A program made the translations under genes and the position numbers. Below the pieces are notes generated by a model. The model made no database searches, was not told the DNA's origin, and was given only the letters and a program-made list of their open reading frames with translations. Positions 16,019-24,632 of a stretch of 36,806 nt of DNA are shown piece after piece; within the stretch, counting starts at the first letter, position 1; every line of letters starts with the position of its first letter. Source of the stretch: Bacteroidales bacterium (GTDB taxonomy: Bacteria > Bacteroidota > Bacteroidia > Bacteroidales > Muribaculaceae); contig DXXK01000083.1 of NCBI GenBank assembly GCA_019416425.1, positions 1 to 36,806 of the forward strand, written 5' to 3'.

Positions 16019-18427
16019 ATGAAACGACATGCGATAACAACGGCATTGCTGGCGGCTCTGGCGGTGTCCGGTATGGCTGCCGATGACGTGGCCTTCAACG
16101 CTCCGGGCGCGATGAATCCCGTCATCCCCGGTTACTTTGCCGACCCGACACTCAAGAAGTTCGGCGACACGTTCTATATGTACGCCACCACGGACGGCAG
16201 TGGTGCCGGATTCGGTCCCGCGCAGCTGTGGCAGAGCAAGGACCTGGTTAACTGGACGCTTCTGCCCATGAACTGGCCTGACAGTCACTGGATCTGGGCT
16301 CCGGACGTGATGCAGAACAAATACGACAACAAGTATTACTATGTTTATTGCCAGCCGTGTCAGATCCATGTAGGCGTGGGTGACACACCGCGTGGTCCCT
16401 GGAAGAATATACTGGGTGAGAGCGAGGCCGTGCTGGTGCCGGACCGTTTTGTGCATAACGCCATCACTCTCGACGGTCAGACATTCGTGGACGATGACGG
16501 GTCGATATATATGTACTGGGGTACATGGGGTATCTACAAGGGATTCGGCTGCGGTGCCGGTAAACTTGCGCCCGACATGAAGAGCTTCACGGAGACGCGT
16601 CTGATTCCCAACACGGAGGCTACCGATTTCTTCGAGGCTCCGTTCGTCCTGAAGAAGAATGGCAAGTACTATTTCATGTACTCCTCCGACAGCTGTCATG
16701 ACGAGACCTACAAGGTTCAGTATGCCGTAGGCGACAGTCCGTTAGGCCCGTACACTTACAAGGGCTGTATCCTGAAGACCAACGAGGATGGAACCGTTCA
16801 TGGTCCCGGTCACCACAGCATCATTCAGAATGGCGACGATTATTACATTGTCTATCACCGTCATGACAATCCCCATTCCAACCGTGGCTTCCATCGTCAG
16901 ATATGTATCGACAAGATGGAATTTCTCCCTGACGGCTCCATCAAGACCGTAACGCCCACCCACAAGGGAGTAGGTTTCTTAGGCAAGAATACCGTGAAGT
17001 CCAAAAACCTGGCTTTCGGAAAGAATGTCAAGGCATCCTCCTATTACGACGACAATTTCCTTCCCCGTTACGCGGTCGACGATAATAACGGCACACTATG
17101 GCGTCCAAAAGGAATGGGGCACGAATGGCTGGAGATCGATCTGGGCAAACCGGAACGCATCCGCACCATCTGGACGCAGTTCGAGTACGGCACTCAGTTC
17201 TACCAGTATCTAATAGAGACCTCGTTGGATGGAAAGAACTGGGAGGTATTCGCCGACAAGCGCGACAACCGACTGTCCGGTAGCCCGATGACTGATTTCG
17301 GTGACACCAAGGCTCGTTATGTGCGTCTGACCTCAACCGGTGGCGAGAAGGCCGGTTTCAATGGAGCCATCTGGAATGTCAAGGTGTTCGGCGACATAGT
17401 GGACAGTGCTCCGCAGCAGTGGCTCGGCCTGACGGCCTACGACTGGGATGGCCGCGAGTGGAACAACAACCAGGGAATGCTGGGAGGTAGCTTCCGGCTT
17501 TCGTCCGGACGTGTGACTCCTGTCCGCGTAGACGGCCGTGACGGATTGCGTCTGGAACCTGGTACCGAGCTGATGTACGAGAATGCCAATGTCTCGGCCA
17601 AACGTCCGCATACCTTGTCGGCAATGGAATATAAGTATGGCAAATGGCAGGCTGCCGACTTGTCATCAGGTCTGAGCGACGGTAAAATCGTTCTGTCAAG
17701 TGGTCCAAATTCGATGACTCTGACCAATCTCCGCTACTATAATTGGGAACTGACCGATGCTGAGAAGGATTTCGATGCCGTCAATGACATCCGTCGTCAG
17801 CCTGTGGCCGCCCGTGAGAAGCATGGTCTGGTGGTCGGTGTCGATGCCGATATGTTCAACGCGGGTGATACCGTCCCGTTCATTCCCAACAAGGGTATCG
17901 GCGGCGAGTTCGTTACGGTTAACGAGCCTGCGTTGATTGAGCTGGTTCAGGGTAAAAAGGGTATCCGCTTCAACGGAAAGGAACATTACCGTTCCAGTTT
18001 CCCGTTGCCGGCTACAATTCGTGACAACGCTCCCTACACGCTGAAGATGACAATCCTGAATCCGGAGATTGCCGAGAACGAATGTGTGGCCGATTTCACG
18101 ACAAGTCATGACGAGCTGGAGAAGATCATGGCCGTGAACGGCACCGAGCATCGCTGCGGTGTGATGAACCATTACGGTTGGTACGAGGATGCCGGATGGA
18201 AGGACGTCAAGGGTCTGGAGGACAAATGGCAGGATGTCTACGTATGCTTCGACGGACGTATAGAGAAGGTCTATATCAACGGCCGCAAGGTCAGCGAGAA
18301 GGACATCCAGTTGCTGGTAAAACCATCGCAGTATGTGTCGCTTGGTCTCAATAATGAGGACGAATGGCCGTTTACTGGATATATAAACTCCATTCAGCTT
18401 TTCGATGAGTTCATTGATTTCGAATAA
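16019..18427 (+). CDS. GH43 glycosidase with F5/8-type and LamG-like domains
   Basis: An 802-residue secreted enzyme with a signal peptide to about residue 20 (GMAA). The five-bladed propeller of GH43 spans about 32-320. Its three catalytic residues are visible: base Asp42 in YFADPT, modulator Asp96 in WIWAPDV and acid Glu206 in FFEAPF. GPGHHS at 262-267 holds the usual metal-coordinating His. An F5/8 type C (CBM32-like) domain follows at about 328-460 (NLAFGKNVKASS to VKVFG). Residues about 470-800 hold two more sandwiches, the last LamG-like (IEKVYINGRKV, GYINSIQLFDE). GH43 enzymes are mostly alpha-L-arabinofuranosidases, beta-xylosidases or exo-beta-1,3-galactanases. The neighbouring GH127 and GH97 favour arabinofuranosidase or galactan-directed activity. 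It lies 4 bp after GH97 and 24 bp before GH127. Confidence 0.85.
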   Translation: MKRHAITTALLAALAVSGMAADDVAFNAPGAMNPVIPGYFADPTLKKFGDTFYMYATTDGSGAGFGPAQLWQSKDLVNWTLLPMNWPDSHWIWAPDVMQNKYDNKYYYVYCQPCQIHVGVGDTPRGPWKNILGESEAVLVPDRFVHNAITLDGQTFVDDDGSIYMYWGTWGIYKGFGCGAGKLAPDMKSFTETRLIPNTEATDFFEAPFVLKKNGKYYFMYSSDSCHDETYKVQYAVGDSPLGPYTYKGCILKTNEDGTVHGPGHHSIIQNGDDYYIVYHRHDNPHSNRGFHRQICIDKMEFLPDGSIKTVTPTHKGVGFLGKNTVKSKNLAFGKNVKASSYYDDNFLPRYAVDDNNGTLWRPKGMGHEWLEIDLGKPERIRTIWTQFEYGTQFYQYLIETSLDGKNWEVFADKRDNRLSGSPMTDFGDTKARYVRLTSTGGEKAGFNGAIWNVKVFGDIVDSAPQQWLGLTAYDWDGREWNNNQGMLGGSFRLSSGRVTPVRVDGRDGLRLEPGTELMYENANVSAKRPHTLSAMEYKYGKWQAADLSSGLSDGKIVLSSGPNSMTLTNLRYYNWELTDAEKDFDAVNDIRRQPVAAREKHGLVVGVDADMFNAGDTVPFIPNKGIGGEFVTVNEPALIELVQGKKGIRFNGKEHYRSSFPLPATIRDNAPYTLKMTILNPEIAENECVADFTTSHDELEKIMAVNGTEHRCGVMNHYGWYEDAGWKDVKGLEDKWQDVYVCFDGRIEKVYINGRKVSEKDIQLLVKPSQYVSLGLNNEDEWPFTGYINSIQLFDEFIDFE

Positions 18428-18451
18428 ATATTTTACAAAACCTGATATATC

Positions 18452-20860
18452 ATGAGGAGATTTTTAGTAGCGGCAGTCATCTGCTCCCTGGCGTTCTCGG
18501 CATCGGCCAAGAAGACAACGGGGCATCATGGCTATCCGATCAATCCGGTCCCGTTCACATCGGTGAAGGTGACGGACAATTTCTGGGGACAGCGCCTCAA
18601 GGCGAGTCGTGAGGTGACCATTCCGCTGGCGTTCGGCAAGTGCGAGGAGACCGGTCGTTATGAGAACTTCATCAAGGCGGCCCATCCGTCGGACACCATC
18701 AAGGTCGGTGGTCTGTCGTTCGACGATACCGACGTTTATAAGACCATAGAGGGTGCATCCTATCTGCTGCAGACCTATCCCGACAAGAAGCTGGAGCATT
18801 ACATCGACAGTGTCCTTGTAATCGTTGCCGCGGCGCAGGAGCCTGACGGCTATCTCTACACCTCGCGCACCATGAACCCGAAGCATCCCCACGAGTGGGC
18901 GGGTTCCAAGCGGTGGGAGTCGGTCGAGGACCTGAGCCATGAGTTCTACAACCTTGGGCACATGGTGGAGGGTGCCATAGCACACTACCAGGCTACGGGC
19001 AAGACCAATTTCCTGGACATCGCCAAGAAATATGCTGACTGCGTATGCCGTGAGATCGGTGACGGCCCCGGTCAGGTGGCCCGCGTTCCCGGCCATCAGA
19101 TTGCCGAGATGGCTCTGGCAAAGCTCTATCTGGTTACCGGCGACAAGAAGTATCTGGACCAGGCCAAGTATTTCCTGGACAAGCGTGGCTATACATCGCG
19201 CAAGGATAAATATTCCCAGGCCCATCAGCCCGTCGTCGAGCAGGATGAGGCCGTAGGTCATGCCGTACGCGCCGCCTACATGTATGCCGGTATGGCCGAT
19301 GTGGCCGCACTGACCGGCGACTCGGCCTACATCAAGGCCATCGACCGCATCTGGGACAACATTGTCGGTAAGAAGTACTACATCACCGGTGGTATCGGTG
19401 CCACCAGCAACGGCGAGGCTTTTGGTGCCAACTATGAGCTGCCCAACATGTCTGCATATTGCGAGACCTGCGCCGCTATCGGAAATGTCTACGTCAACCA
19501 TCGTCTGTTCCTGTTGCATGGCGACTCGAAGTATTATGATGTGGTAGAGCGTACGCTTTACAACGGCTTGATTTCGGGTGTCGCTTTGGATGGCGGTGCT
19601 TTCTTCTATCCCAATCCATTGGAGTCTATGGGTCAGCATCAGCGTCAGCCCTGGTTCGGTTGTGCCTGCTGTCCCTCCAACATCGCTCGTTTCATTCCCT
19701 CGCTGCCTGGATACGTCTATGCTGTCAAGGGTGACGATGTTTATGTGAACCTCTACATGGCCAACACCGGTACGCTGGACGTCAACGGCAAGAAGGTGGT
19801 TCTGAGCCAGGAGGGCAACTATCCTTGGAACGGTGACATCACCGTGAAGATCGACCGCAACAATGCCGGCGAGTTCGGCCTGAAGCTGCGTATTCCGGGC
19901 TGGGTCAAGAATCAGCCCGTTCCGAGCGATCTCTATTATTACAATGACAATAAACGCTTAGGTTATACTGTCAAGGTCAACGGCGTTGCCGCCGACGGCA
20001 AGCTGACTCCCGACGGTTACTATACCATCGACCGCAAATGGAAGAAGGGTGATAAAGTGGAGGTTCATTTCGACATGGAGCCCCGTACCGTCAAGGCCAA
20101 CAACAAGGTCGAGGCCGACCGTGGCCGTATCGCCGTGGAGCGTGGCCCGATTGTCTATTGCGCGGAGTTCCCCGACAATGATTTCGAGGTGTTGAGTGCC
20201 TTCATGAACCAGAATCCTAAGTTCACGGTGGAGAACAGACCGGACAAACTGTACGGTATTGTCGAGCTGTGCACTGACGCCCAGGTATTGAGCTATGACG
20301 AGAACGGTCGTCTTTCTGCCAAGGATGTGAAGCTGAACATGATTCCCTATTATGCGTGGAACCATCGTGGCCGCGGTCAGATGGTCGTCTGGCTGCCGCA
20401 GCAGCTCACTGCCGCCCGTCCCGTAATGCCTCCCACTAAGGCTTCGCAGAGCAAGATCACCGTTTCCGGCGAGTCTTCTTCGCTCTCTTCGCTGACCGAC
20501 GGTCTCGTGCCGAAGGATGAGAACGACCGTTCTATGCCTTACTATCATTGGTGGCCCAAGCAGGATACAACCGAGTGGGTGGTCTATGAGTTCCCCGAGG
20601 CTCAGTCTGTTGGTTCTTCGACGGTTTATTGGTATGACGATGGCCCATGGGGTGGTTGTCGTGTTCCTAAGAGCTGGAAGATCTACTACAAGGATGCCTC
20701 CGGAAACTGGACTCCCGTCACCGGTGTTGACAAATATCCCACTGTCAAGGGCGCCGCTAACCGCGTTCAGTTCGATATCGTCAAGACCAAGGCCCTGAAG
20801 CTTGAGGTCGACCTCCCGGCCGACAACTCTACCGGCATCTTCGAATGGGAGGTGGAGTAA
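18452..20860 (+). CDS. GH127 beta-L-arabinofuranosidase, periplasmic
   Basis: An 802-residue GH127 (DUF1680) enzyme. The signal peptide ends SASA before KK (about residue 19), with no lipobox, so it should be soluble in the periplasm. The catalytic residues fall at Glu322 (NGEAF), Glu338 and Cys340 (CETC) and Cys406/Cys407 (GCACCPSN). The first three have the same numbers as in B. longum HypBA1, whose Glu322 is the acid/base and whose Cys417 is the nucleophile within a zinc site of Glu338, Cys340, Cys417 and Cys418. A C-terminal galactose-binding-like domain (about 655-802) ends in TGIFEWEVE, matching GGVIEWKVN of the leftward GH127. It is the last gene of the operon, followed by a terminator 35 bp on. 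The two GH127 proteins probably act on different linkages or in different compartments. Confidence 0.9.
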   Translation: MRRFLVAAVICSLAFSASAKKTTGHHGYPINPVPFTSVKVTDNFWGQRLKASREVTIPLAFGKCEETGRYENFIKAAHPSDTIKVGGLSFDDTDVYKTIEGASYLLQTYPDKKLEHYIDSVLVIVAAAQEPDGYLYTSRTMNPKHPHEWAGSKRWESVEDLSHEFYNLGHMVEGAIAHYQATGKTNFLDIAKKYADCVCREIGDGPGQVARVPGHQIAEMALAKLYLVTGDKKYLDQAKYFLDKRGYTSRKDKYSQAHQPVVEQDEAVGHAVRAAYMYAGMADVAALTGDSAYIKAIDRIWDNIVGKKYYITGGIGATSNGEAFGANYELPNMSAYCETCAAIGNVYVNHRLFLLHGDSKYYDVVERTLYNGLISGVALDGGAFFYPNPLESMGQHQRQPWFGCACCPSNIARFIPSLPGYVYAVKGDDVYVNLYMANTGTLDVNGKKVVLSQEGNYPWNGDITVKIDRNNAGEFGLKLRIPGWVKNQPVPSDLYYYNDNKRLGYTVKVNGVAADGKLTPDGYYTIDRKWKKGDKVEVHFDMEPRTVKANNKVEADRGRIAVERGPIVYCAEFPDNDFEVLSAFMNQNPKFTVENRPDKLYGIVELCTDAQVLSYDENGRLSAKDVKLNMIPYYAWNHRGRGQMVVWLPQQLTAARPVMPPTKASQSKITVSGESSSLSSLTDGLVPKDENDRSMPYYHWWPKQDTTEWVVYEFPEAQSVGSSTVYWYDDGPWGGCRVPKSWKIYYKDASGNWTPVTGVDKYPTVKGAANRVQFDIVKTKALKLEVDLPADNSTGIFEWEVE

Positions 20861-20894
20861 TCCATTGCTTAGAATCATTGGTTTAGATTAGCAG

Positions 20895-20932
20895 AATCCT
20901 CTGTGCCATCCATACAGGCACAGAGGATTTTT
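20895..20932 (+). terminator. Rho-independent terminator of the GH97-GH43-GH127 operon
   Basis: AATCCTCTGTGCC (20895-20907) pairs perfectly over 13 bp with GGCACAGAGGATT (20917-20929), with a 9-nt loop, and the run of T (20928-20932) follows. It begins 35 bp after the GH127 stop codon. It separates the enzymes from the cobalamin operon. From here to 21036 I see no gene. Confidence 0.85.
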
Positions 20933-21037
20933 CTGACTCCGTTGTATTTCTGAGTTGTGTTCATTATTGAGTTGCAGCTGATTGACAAAATAATTATTGC
21001 AGGCATCCTTCGGATTGTTTTTTAATCTCATGATAAT

Positions 21038-21068
21038 TTTGTGAAGTCGGAAATTATTTATATCTTTG
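21038..21068 (+). promoter_or_regulatory. Promoter of the cobalamin operon
   Basis: TTTG at 21038-21041 and TATCTTTG at 21061-21068, separated by 19 bp, match the Bacteroidetes primary-sigma promoter (TTTG, 19-21 bp, TAnnTTTG) exactly. Transcription should start near 21075, just before the riboswitch. Confidence 0.75.
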
Positions 21069-21087
21069 TGGTCGATAACTGGAATAC

Positions 21088-21292
21088 GTTGGTTCGCCGT
21101 AAAAAGCGACTAAGATGACCGTGAACTAATCTGCGGGAATCTTAGAGGGAATCGAGTGAGAATCTCGGACAGACCCGCTGCTGTAAGTTTCCGTGAATGT
21201 TGACGCCGTATAACCACTGACCAAGCAAGAGAGCGGAGGTTGGGAAGGAGGCATCGACAGGAGATAAGTCAGAAGACCTGCCAGCATAACCT
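21088..21292 (+). ncRNA. Cobalamin riboswitch
   Basis: The leader contains the conserved cobalamin-riboswitch core: GAGGGAATCGAGTGAGAATC (21145-21164), then GGACAGACCCGCTGCTGTAA (21167-21186), and the B12 box AGTCAGAAGACCTGCC at 21267-21282. The outer P1 helix may pair GGTT (21091-21094) with AACC (21288-21291). A small hairpin follows (GCGCT 21302-21306, AGCGC 21316-21320), with a loop that could make the L5-L13 kissing contact of this riboswitch class. It ends 24 nt before the btuB ATG. No terminator is visible, so cobalamin probably blocks translation start. The outer limits are estimates; the core is certain. Confidence 0.93.
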
Positions 21293-21343
21293 CGCATTAA
21301 GGCGCTCGTGGTAATAGCGCTGCGAAACAGGCAAGTATGTGTG

Positions 21344-23341
21344 ATGACTGTCTCATGGAGATTGGTTTATATCATTGTGGCATTGGCGGCTATGCCTTTG
21401 GGAGCGTTCGGCGGTAGGCTGGACGATTCCTCCAAGGTGCAATCAGACAGCACGACCGTCCTGAGTGATCTGGAAGTGACCGCCGCCAAAAAGCCGTTGG
21501 CAACCGTTCAGTCCCTGGCAGGGGCTGAATTGCAGGCGTTGTCCACTACCTCCATCGCCGACGCGCTGAAATACTTTGCCGGTGTCCAGATCAAGGACTA
21601 CGGAGGTCTCGGAGGCCTCAAGACCATCAACGTACGCTCGCTCGGCTCACAGCATGTGGGCGTATATATCGACGGAATCCGCATAACAAACGCACAGAAC
21701 GGCACCGTGGATCTGGGAAAATTCTCGTTGTCCACACTCGAATCCGTCTCACTCTTCAATGCAAATAAATTAGAGAAAAACCAGTCAGCATCGGAATATG
21801 CCTCCGGTGCTACGGTCTATATGCGTACCCGCCGTCCGGAATCCGATTCAATATCGGTTCTCGCCGCCATCGGGTCATTCCATACCTACCGCGCTCGAAT
21901 CAACGCCCAGTTCGCCCATCGAGGATGGAGCGGCTTCATAGACGGTGAATACCTCAACAGCAAGGGAGATTATCCTTTCCGTTACAAGTCCCAATACGAG
22001 GATACCATAGGACGCCGTAAGAACTCCGATATAGAATATTACCGCATAGAGGGAGCTCTGTTCAAGAACGGGTTCGCCTCGCATCTTTACTGTTATGTCT
22101 CCGAGCGAGGATGTCCCGGCGGCATAGTGCGACGCCTGTCCGACAAGTACACCAACATCGGACGCGAATGGGACCGCGACATATTCGCGCAAGCATCATG
22201 GCAGCATAATTTCAACAGGATGCATTCGGTGAAATTCAACATGAAGTACGCCCATGAATATTTACGTTATAACACCGACTATCCCGAAAACCAGAATACT
22301 GCCCGCGTAGACAACCATTACCGGCAGCATGATGCATACGCATCGGCGGCCTATTCGCTCCAGCCTTGGGAATGGCTGTATTTCAATACGAGCTATGACG
22401 CCCGCATGTCCTGGCTCGACGCCGACCTGAAACATTTCTGCCCTGTGCGACGCCTTGACCAGAAAGCTGTTATCGCGGTCGAGGCCGATTGGAGAGGATT
22501 CCGAGCAGCTGCCTCCTGTCTGTATCAATATTACAAGGACTATACCCGTCTCAAGGTCGGCGCCGCCGATCCGCTAAGCAAATTCACTCCCTCGTTCACG
22601 TTAGGCTACAACATTTTAGGTCTCAGTGTCCGCGCATGGTACAAATGCATTTTCCGTGCCCCGACACTTAATGACCTGTACTACACCCAGGTCGGCAACC
22701 GTAACCTGAAACCGGAATACACCCGCCAGTGGGATGTGGGCCTGGAGTATAACTATGACAGGGGACACTGGGCAGCCTCGGTACAGCTGGACGGGTACAT
22801 CAACCACATCGACAACAGAATAGTGTGTCTACCTCTTAAAGGCACCTACACATGGTCCATGATGAACTATGGCAAGACCTACTGCCGGGGCCTTAACGGC
22901 ACATTGTCCGGGATGTTCCGTACCAACAACGGATGGCAGATCTCGCTTCTCGGCTCCATCACCCTGCAGGATGACGTGAACAGGACCAATCCCGAGAGTG
23001 TGGAGACCTACAACAAGCCGATATGCTACTCACCTAAATTCTCAAGCGGCGCAACCTTGATAGTGGGATGGAAATATGTGTCGCTGACGGTTTCCGAGCT
23101 TCACGTGTCCCGAAGGATATGGAGCTATGCCGATCCACGCGACATCCTGAAGCCATACGATAATGTGGACTTGAAACTGACCGGATCATGGATGGGGGTT
23201 ACAGCCTCGCTTGAGGTCAACGACCTGTTCGATGTCCAGTATGAGCACATCCAGCGCTACCCGATGCCCGGACGGCAGTTCAGATTTACTATGTCATACA
23301 ACATTCAATTCCGAAAGCTAACCAACAATAATAAAAGATGA
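21344..23341 (+). CDS. btuB: BtuB-like TonB-dependent cobalamin receptor
   Basis: I start it at ATG 21344, giving 665 residues (MTVSWRLVYI, a signal peptide ending about GAFGG). The longer frame from GTG 21308 would begin inside the riboswitch hairpin and lacks a good signal. A TonB-box-like stretch VLSDLEVTA precedes a plug domain (about 40-150: LKYFAGVQIKDYGGLGGLKT, GVYIDGIRI) and a barrel to the C-terminus. The barrel signal RQFRFTMSYNIQF is followed by nine extra residues. It lacks the carboxypeptidase-like domain of SusC proteins. Control by a cobalamin riboswitch makes B12 or another corrinoid the likely cargo. The stop overlaps the next start as ATGA, which indicates coupling to the beta-propeller partner. 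Specificity among corrinoids cannot be told. Confidence 0.88.
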   Translation: MTVSWRLVYIIVALAAMPLGAFGGRLDDSSKVQSDSTTVLSDLEVTAAKKPLATVQSLAGAELQALSTTSIADALKYFAGVQIKDYGGLGGLKTINVRSLGSQHVGVYIDGIRITNAQNGTVDLGKFSLSTLESVSLFNANKLEKNQSASEYASGATVYMRTRRPESDSISVLAAIGSFHTYRARINAQFAHRGWSGFIDGEYLNSKGDYPFRYKSQYEDTIGRRKNSDIEYYRIEGALFKNGFASHLYCYVSERGCPGGIVRRLSDKYTNIGREWDRDIFAQASWQHNFNRMHSVKFNMKYAHEYLRYNTDYPENQNTARVDNHYRQHDAYASAAYSLQPWEWLYFNTSYDARMSWLDADLKHFCPVRRLDQKAVIAVEADWRGFRAAASCLYQYYKDYTRLKVGAADPLSKFTPSFTLGYNILGLSVRAWYKCIFRAPTLNDLYYTQVGNRNLKPEYTRQWDVGLEYNYDRGHWAASVQLDGYINHIDNRIVCLPLKGTYTWSMMNYGKTYCRGLNGTLSGMFRTNNGWQISLLGSITLQDDVNRTNPESVETYNKPICYSPKFSSGATLIVGWKYVSLTVSELHVSRRIWSYADPRDILKPYDNVDLKLTGSWMGVTASLEVNDLFDVQYEHIQRYPMPGRQFRFTMSYNIQFRKLTNNNKR

Positions 23342-24621
23342 AGCACAATCTACTACTACCGGCGGCCCTATGTGCCGCAAGTGTGTTGACTTCCTTCGGC
23401 GCGAGCGAGAAAATCATCCTGCTCAACGAGGGGAACTGGCAGGCCGACAACGGCAGGCTGACCTATTTTGAGGACGACCATGTTGTCAGCAACGAGTGGT
23501 TCAGGGAGAAGAACGGCTATAAGTTAGGCGATACGCCCAACGACATCATCCAGGTGAACGACAACCTGATAGCCATGGCGATCAACTGGTCAAACATCGT
23601 CCAGTTCATACGTCCGGACGGGACGGCTGTGGCCGCTACCGAGGACGTACCCAACAACCGCAAGCTGGCCACGGACGGCGACTATGTGTATATATCCTCC
23701 TACGGTCATGAATGCAAGGTCGGCGACACCATGGAGACATTCACGAAGGGATATGTGGCCAAGATCGATGTCTCCACATTCAAGACAGTCAAGGCTGTCG
23801 AGGTCGGGTATGAGCCTGAAGGCATCCAGCTGTACGACGGGCATCTGTTCGTGGCGAATACCGGCGGATACGCGTTCAACGAAGACCATGAGTATGAGAC
23901 GACGGTGTCCATCATCGACGCCGAGACAATGGAAGTGACCCGTACAGTCGATACCGGCCAGATCAACCTGTACGGCAAGATGTCGATAAGCGGCCAGTAC
24001 CTGTGCATCAATTCACCCGGCGACTACTACGACATTCCGGCCGCCACAATCGTTTTCGACTGCAAGGCGGCTCTGGACGGCAAACCGGACGATGAATGCT
24101 TCGTTAAGCTGGAGTATGCCGCTACCTACAACTGCACGGCCTTGAACGGTCATTTCTATGCAATAGGATCAAGGTATTCCTATTATACCAGCAACTATGA
24201 GTTCAATTATATCGAGATTGATCCGAAGCTTTGTGTGGAACAGCAGGGCTTCGAGGGTGTCTACGAGGACGCTTTCCCGGGTACGGTGACCCAGGACCTG
24301 AAGAAGATGACTATGCCTTACGGCATCTATGTCAATCCGTATACAGGCTATATATATGCCACCGATGCCGGGGAGTTCGTTGCCGGAGGAGCATTGCTGC
24401 AATGGGATCCGCAGGGAAACAAGCTCGGGACATATTCAGTATATATCAATCCGGCTCATTTCCTCGCGCTCAAGCCCGACAATCCGAGTACTATATGTCC
24501 ATCGATAGTTTCGGATGAGACTGTTGACGGGACTGTCTACAATCTGCAGGGAATGTCAGTGGCGAATCCTGTCTCAGGACAGATATACATTAAGAACGGT
24601 AAAAAATTCGTACAACAATAA
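23338..24621 (+). CDS. BtuG-like beta-propeller protein, probable B12 capture
   Basis: A 427-residue exported protein with a signal peptide MKHNLLLPAA to about SFGA (residue 22). Repeats of the YncE/DUF5074 beta-propeller are visible: AKIDVSTFKTVKAVEVGYEP, SIIDAETMEVTRTVDTGQI, GIYVNPYTGYIYATDAG. In Bacteroides, BtuG is a seven-bladed propeller on the cell surface that binds B12 very tightly and hands it to BtuB. The ATGA overlap with btuB and the riboswitch fit that role. Unlike BtuG, no canonical lipobox is present (Cys12 follows Leu). It ends in VYNLQGMSVANPVSGQIYIK and NGKKFVQQ (about 400-427), a tail resembling type-A sorting domains of the type IX secretion system. It may therefore be anchored another way. 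Function is inferred from fold and context. Confidence 0.75.
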   Translation: MKHNLLLPAALCAASVLTSFGASEKIILLNEGNWQADNGRLTYFEDDHVVSNEWFREKNGYKLGDTPNDIIQVNDNLIAMAINWSNIVQFIRPDGTAVAATEDVPNNRKLATDGDYVYISSYGHECKVGDTMETFTKGYVAKIDVSTFKTVKAVEVGYEPEGIQLYDGHLFVANTGGYAFNEDHEYETTVSIIDAETMEVTRTVDTGQINLYGKMSISGQYLCINSPGDYYDIPAATIVFDCKAALDGKPDDECFVKLEYAATYNCTALNGHFYAIGSRYSYYTSNYEFNYIEIDPKLCVEQQGFEGVYEDAFPGTVTQDLKKMTMPYGIYVNPYTGYIYATDAGEFVAGGALLQWDPQGNKLGTYSVYINPAHFLALKPDNPSTICPSIVSDETVDGTVYNLQGMSVANPVSGQIYIKNGKKFVQQ

Positions 24622-24632
24622 CAAGCTCATCT

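Noticed and set aside
18464..19639. 391-residue open frame on the minus strand
   Set aside because: Antisense to the GH127 gene with all catalytic motifs on the plus strand; the composition is that of a shadow frame.
20933..21037. Possible small gene between the GH127 terminator and the riboswitch promoter
   Set aside because: No open frame with a plausible start and no coding bias; it is ordinary spacer.
21308..21343. GTG start giving a 677-residue BtuB
   Set aside because: The extra 12 residues lie in the riboswitch expression platform and spoil the signal peptide. ATG at 21344 gives a proper one.
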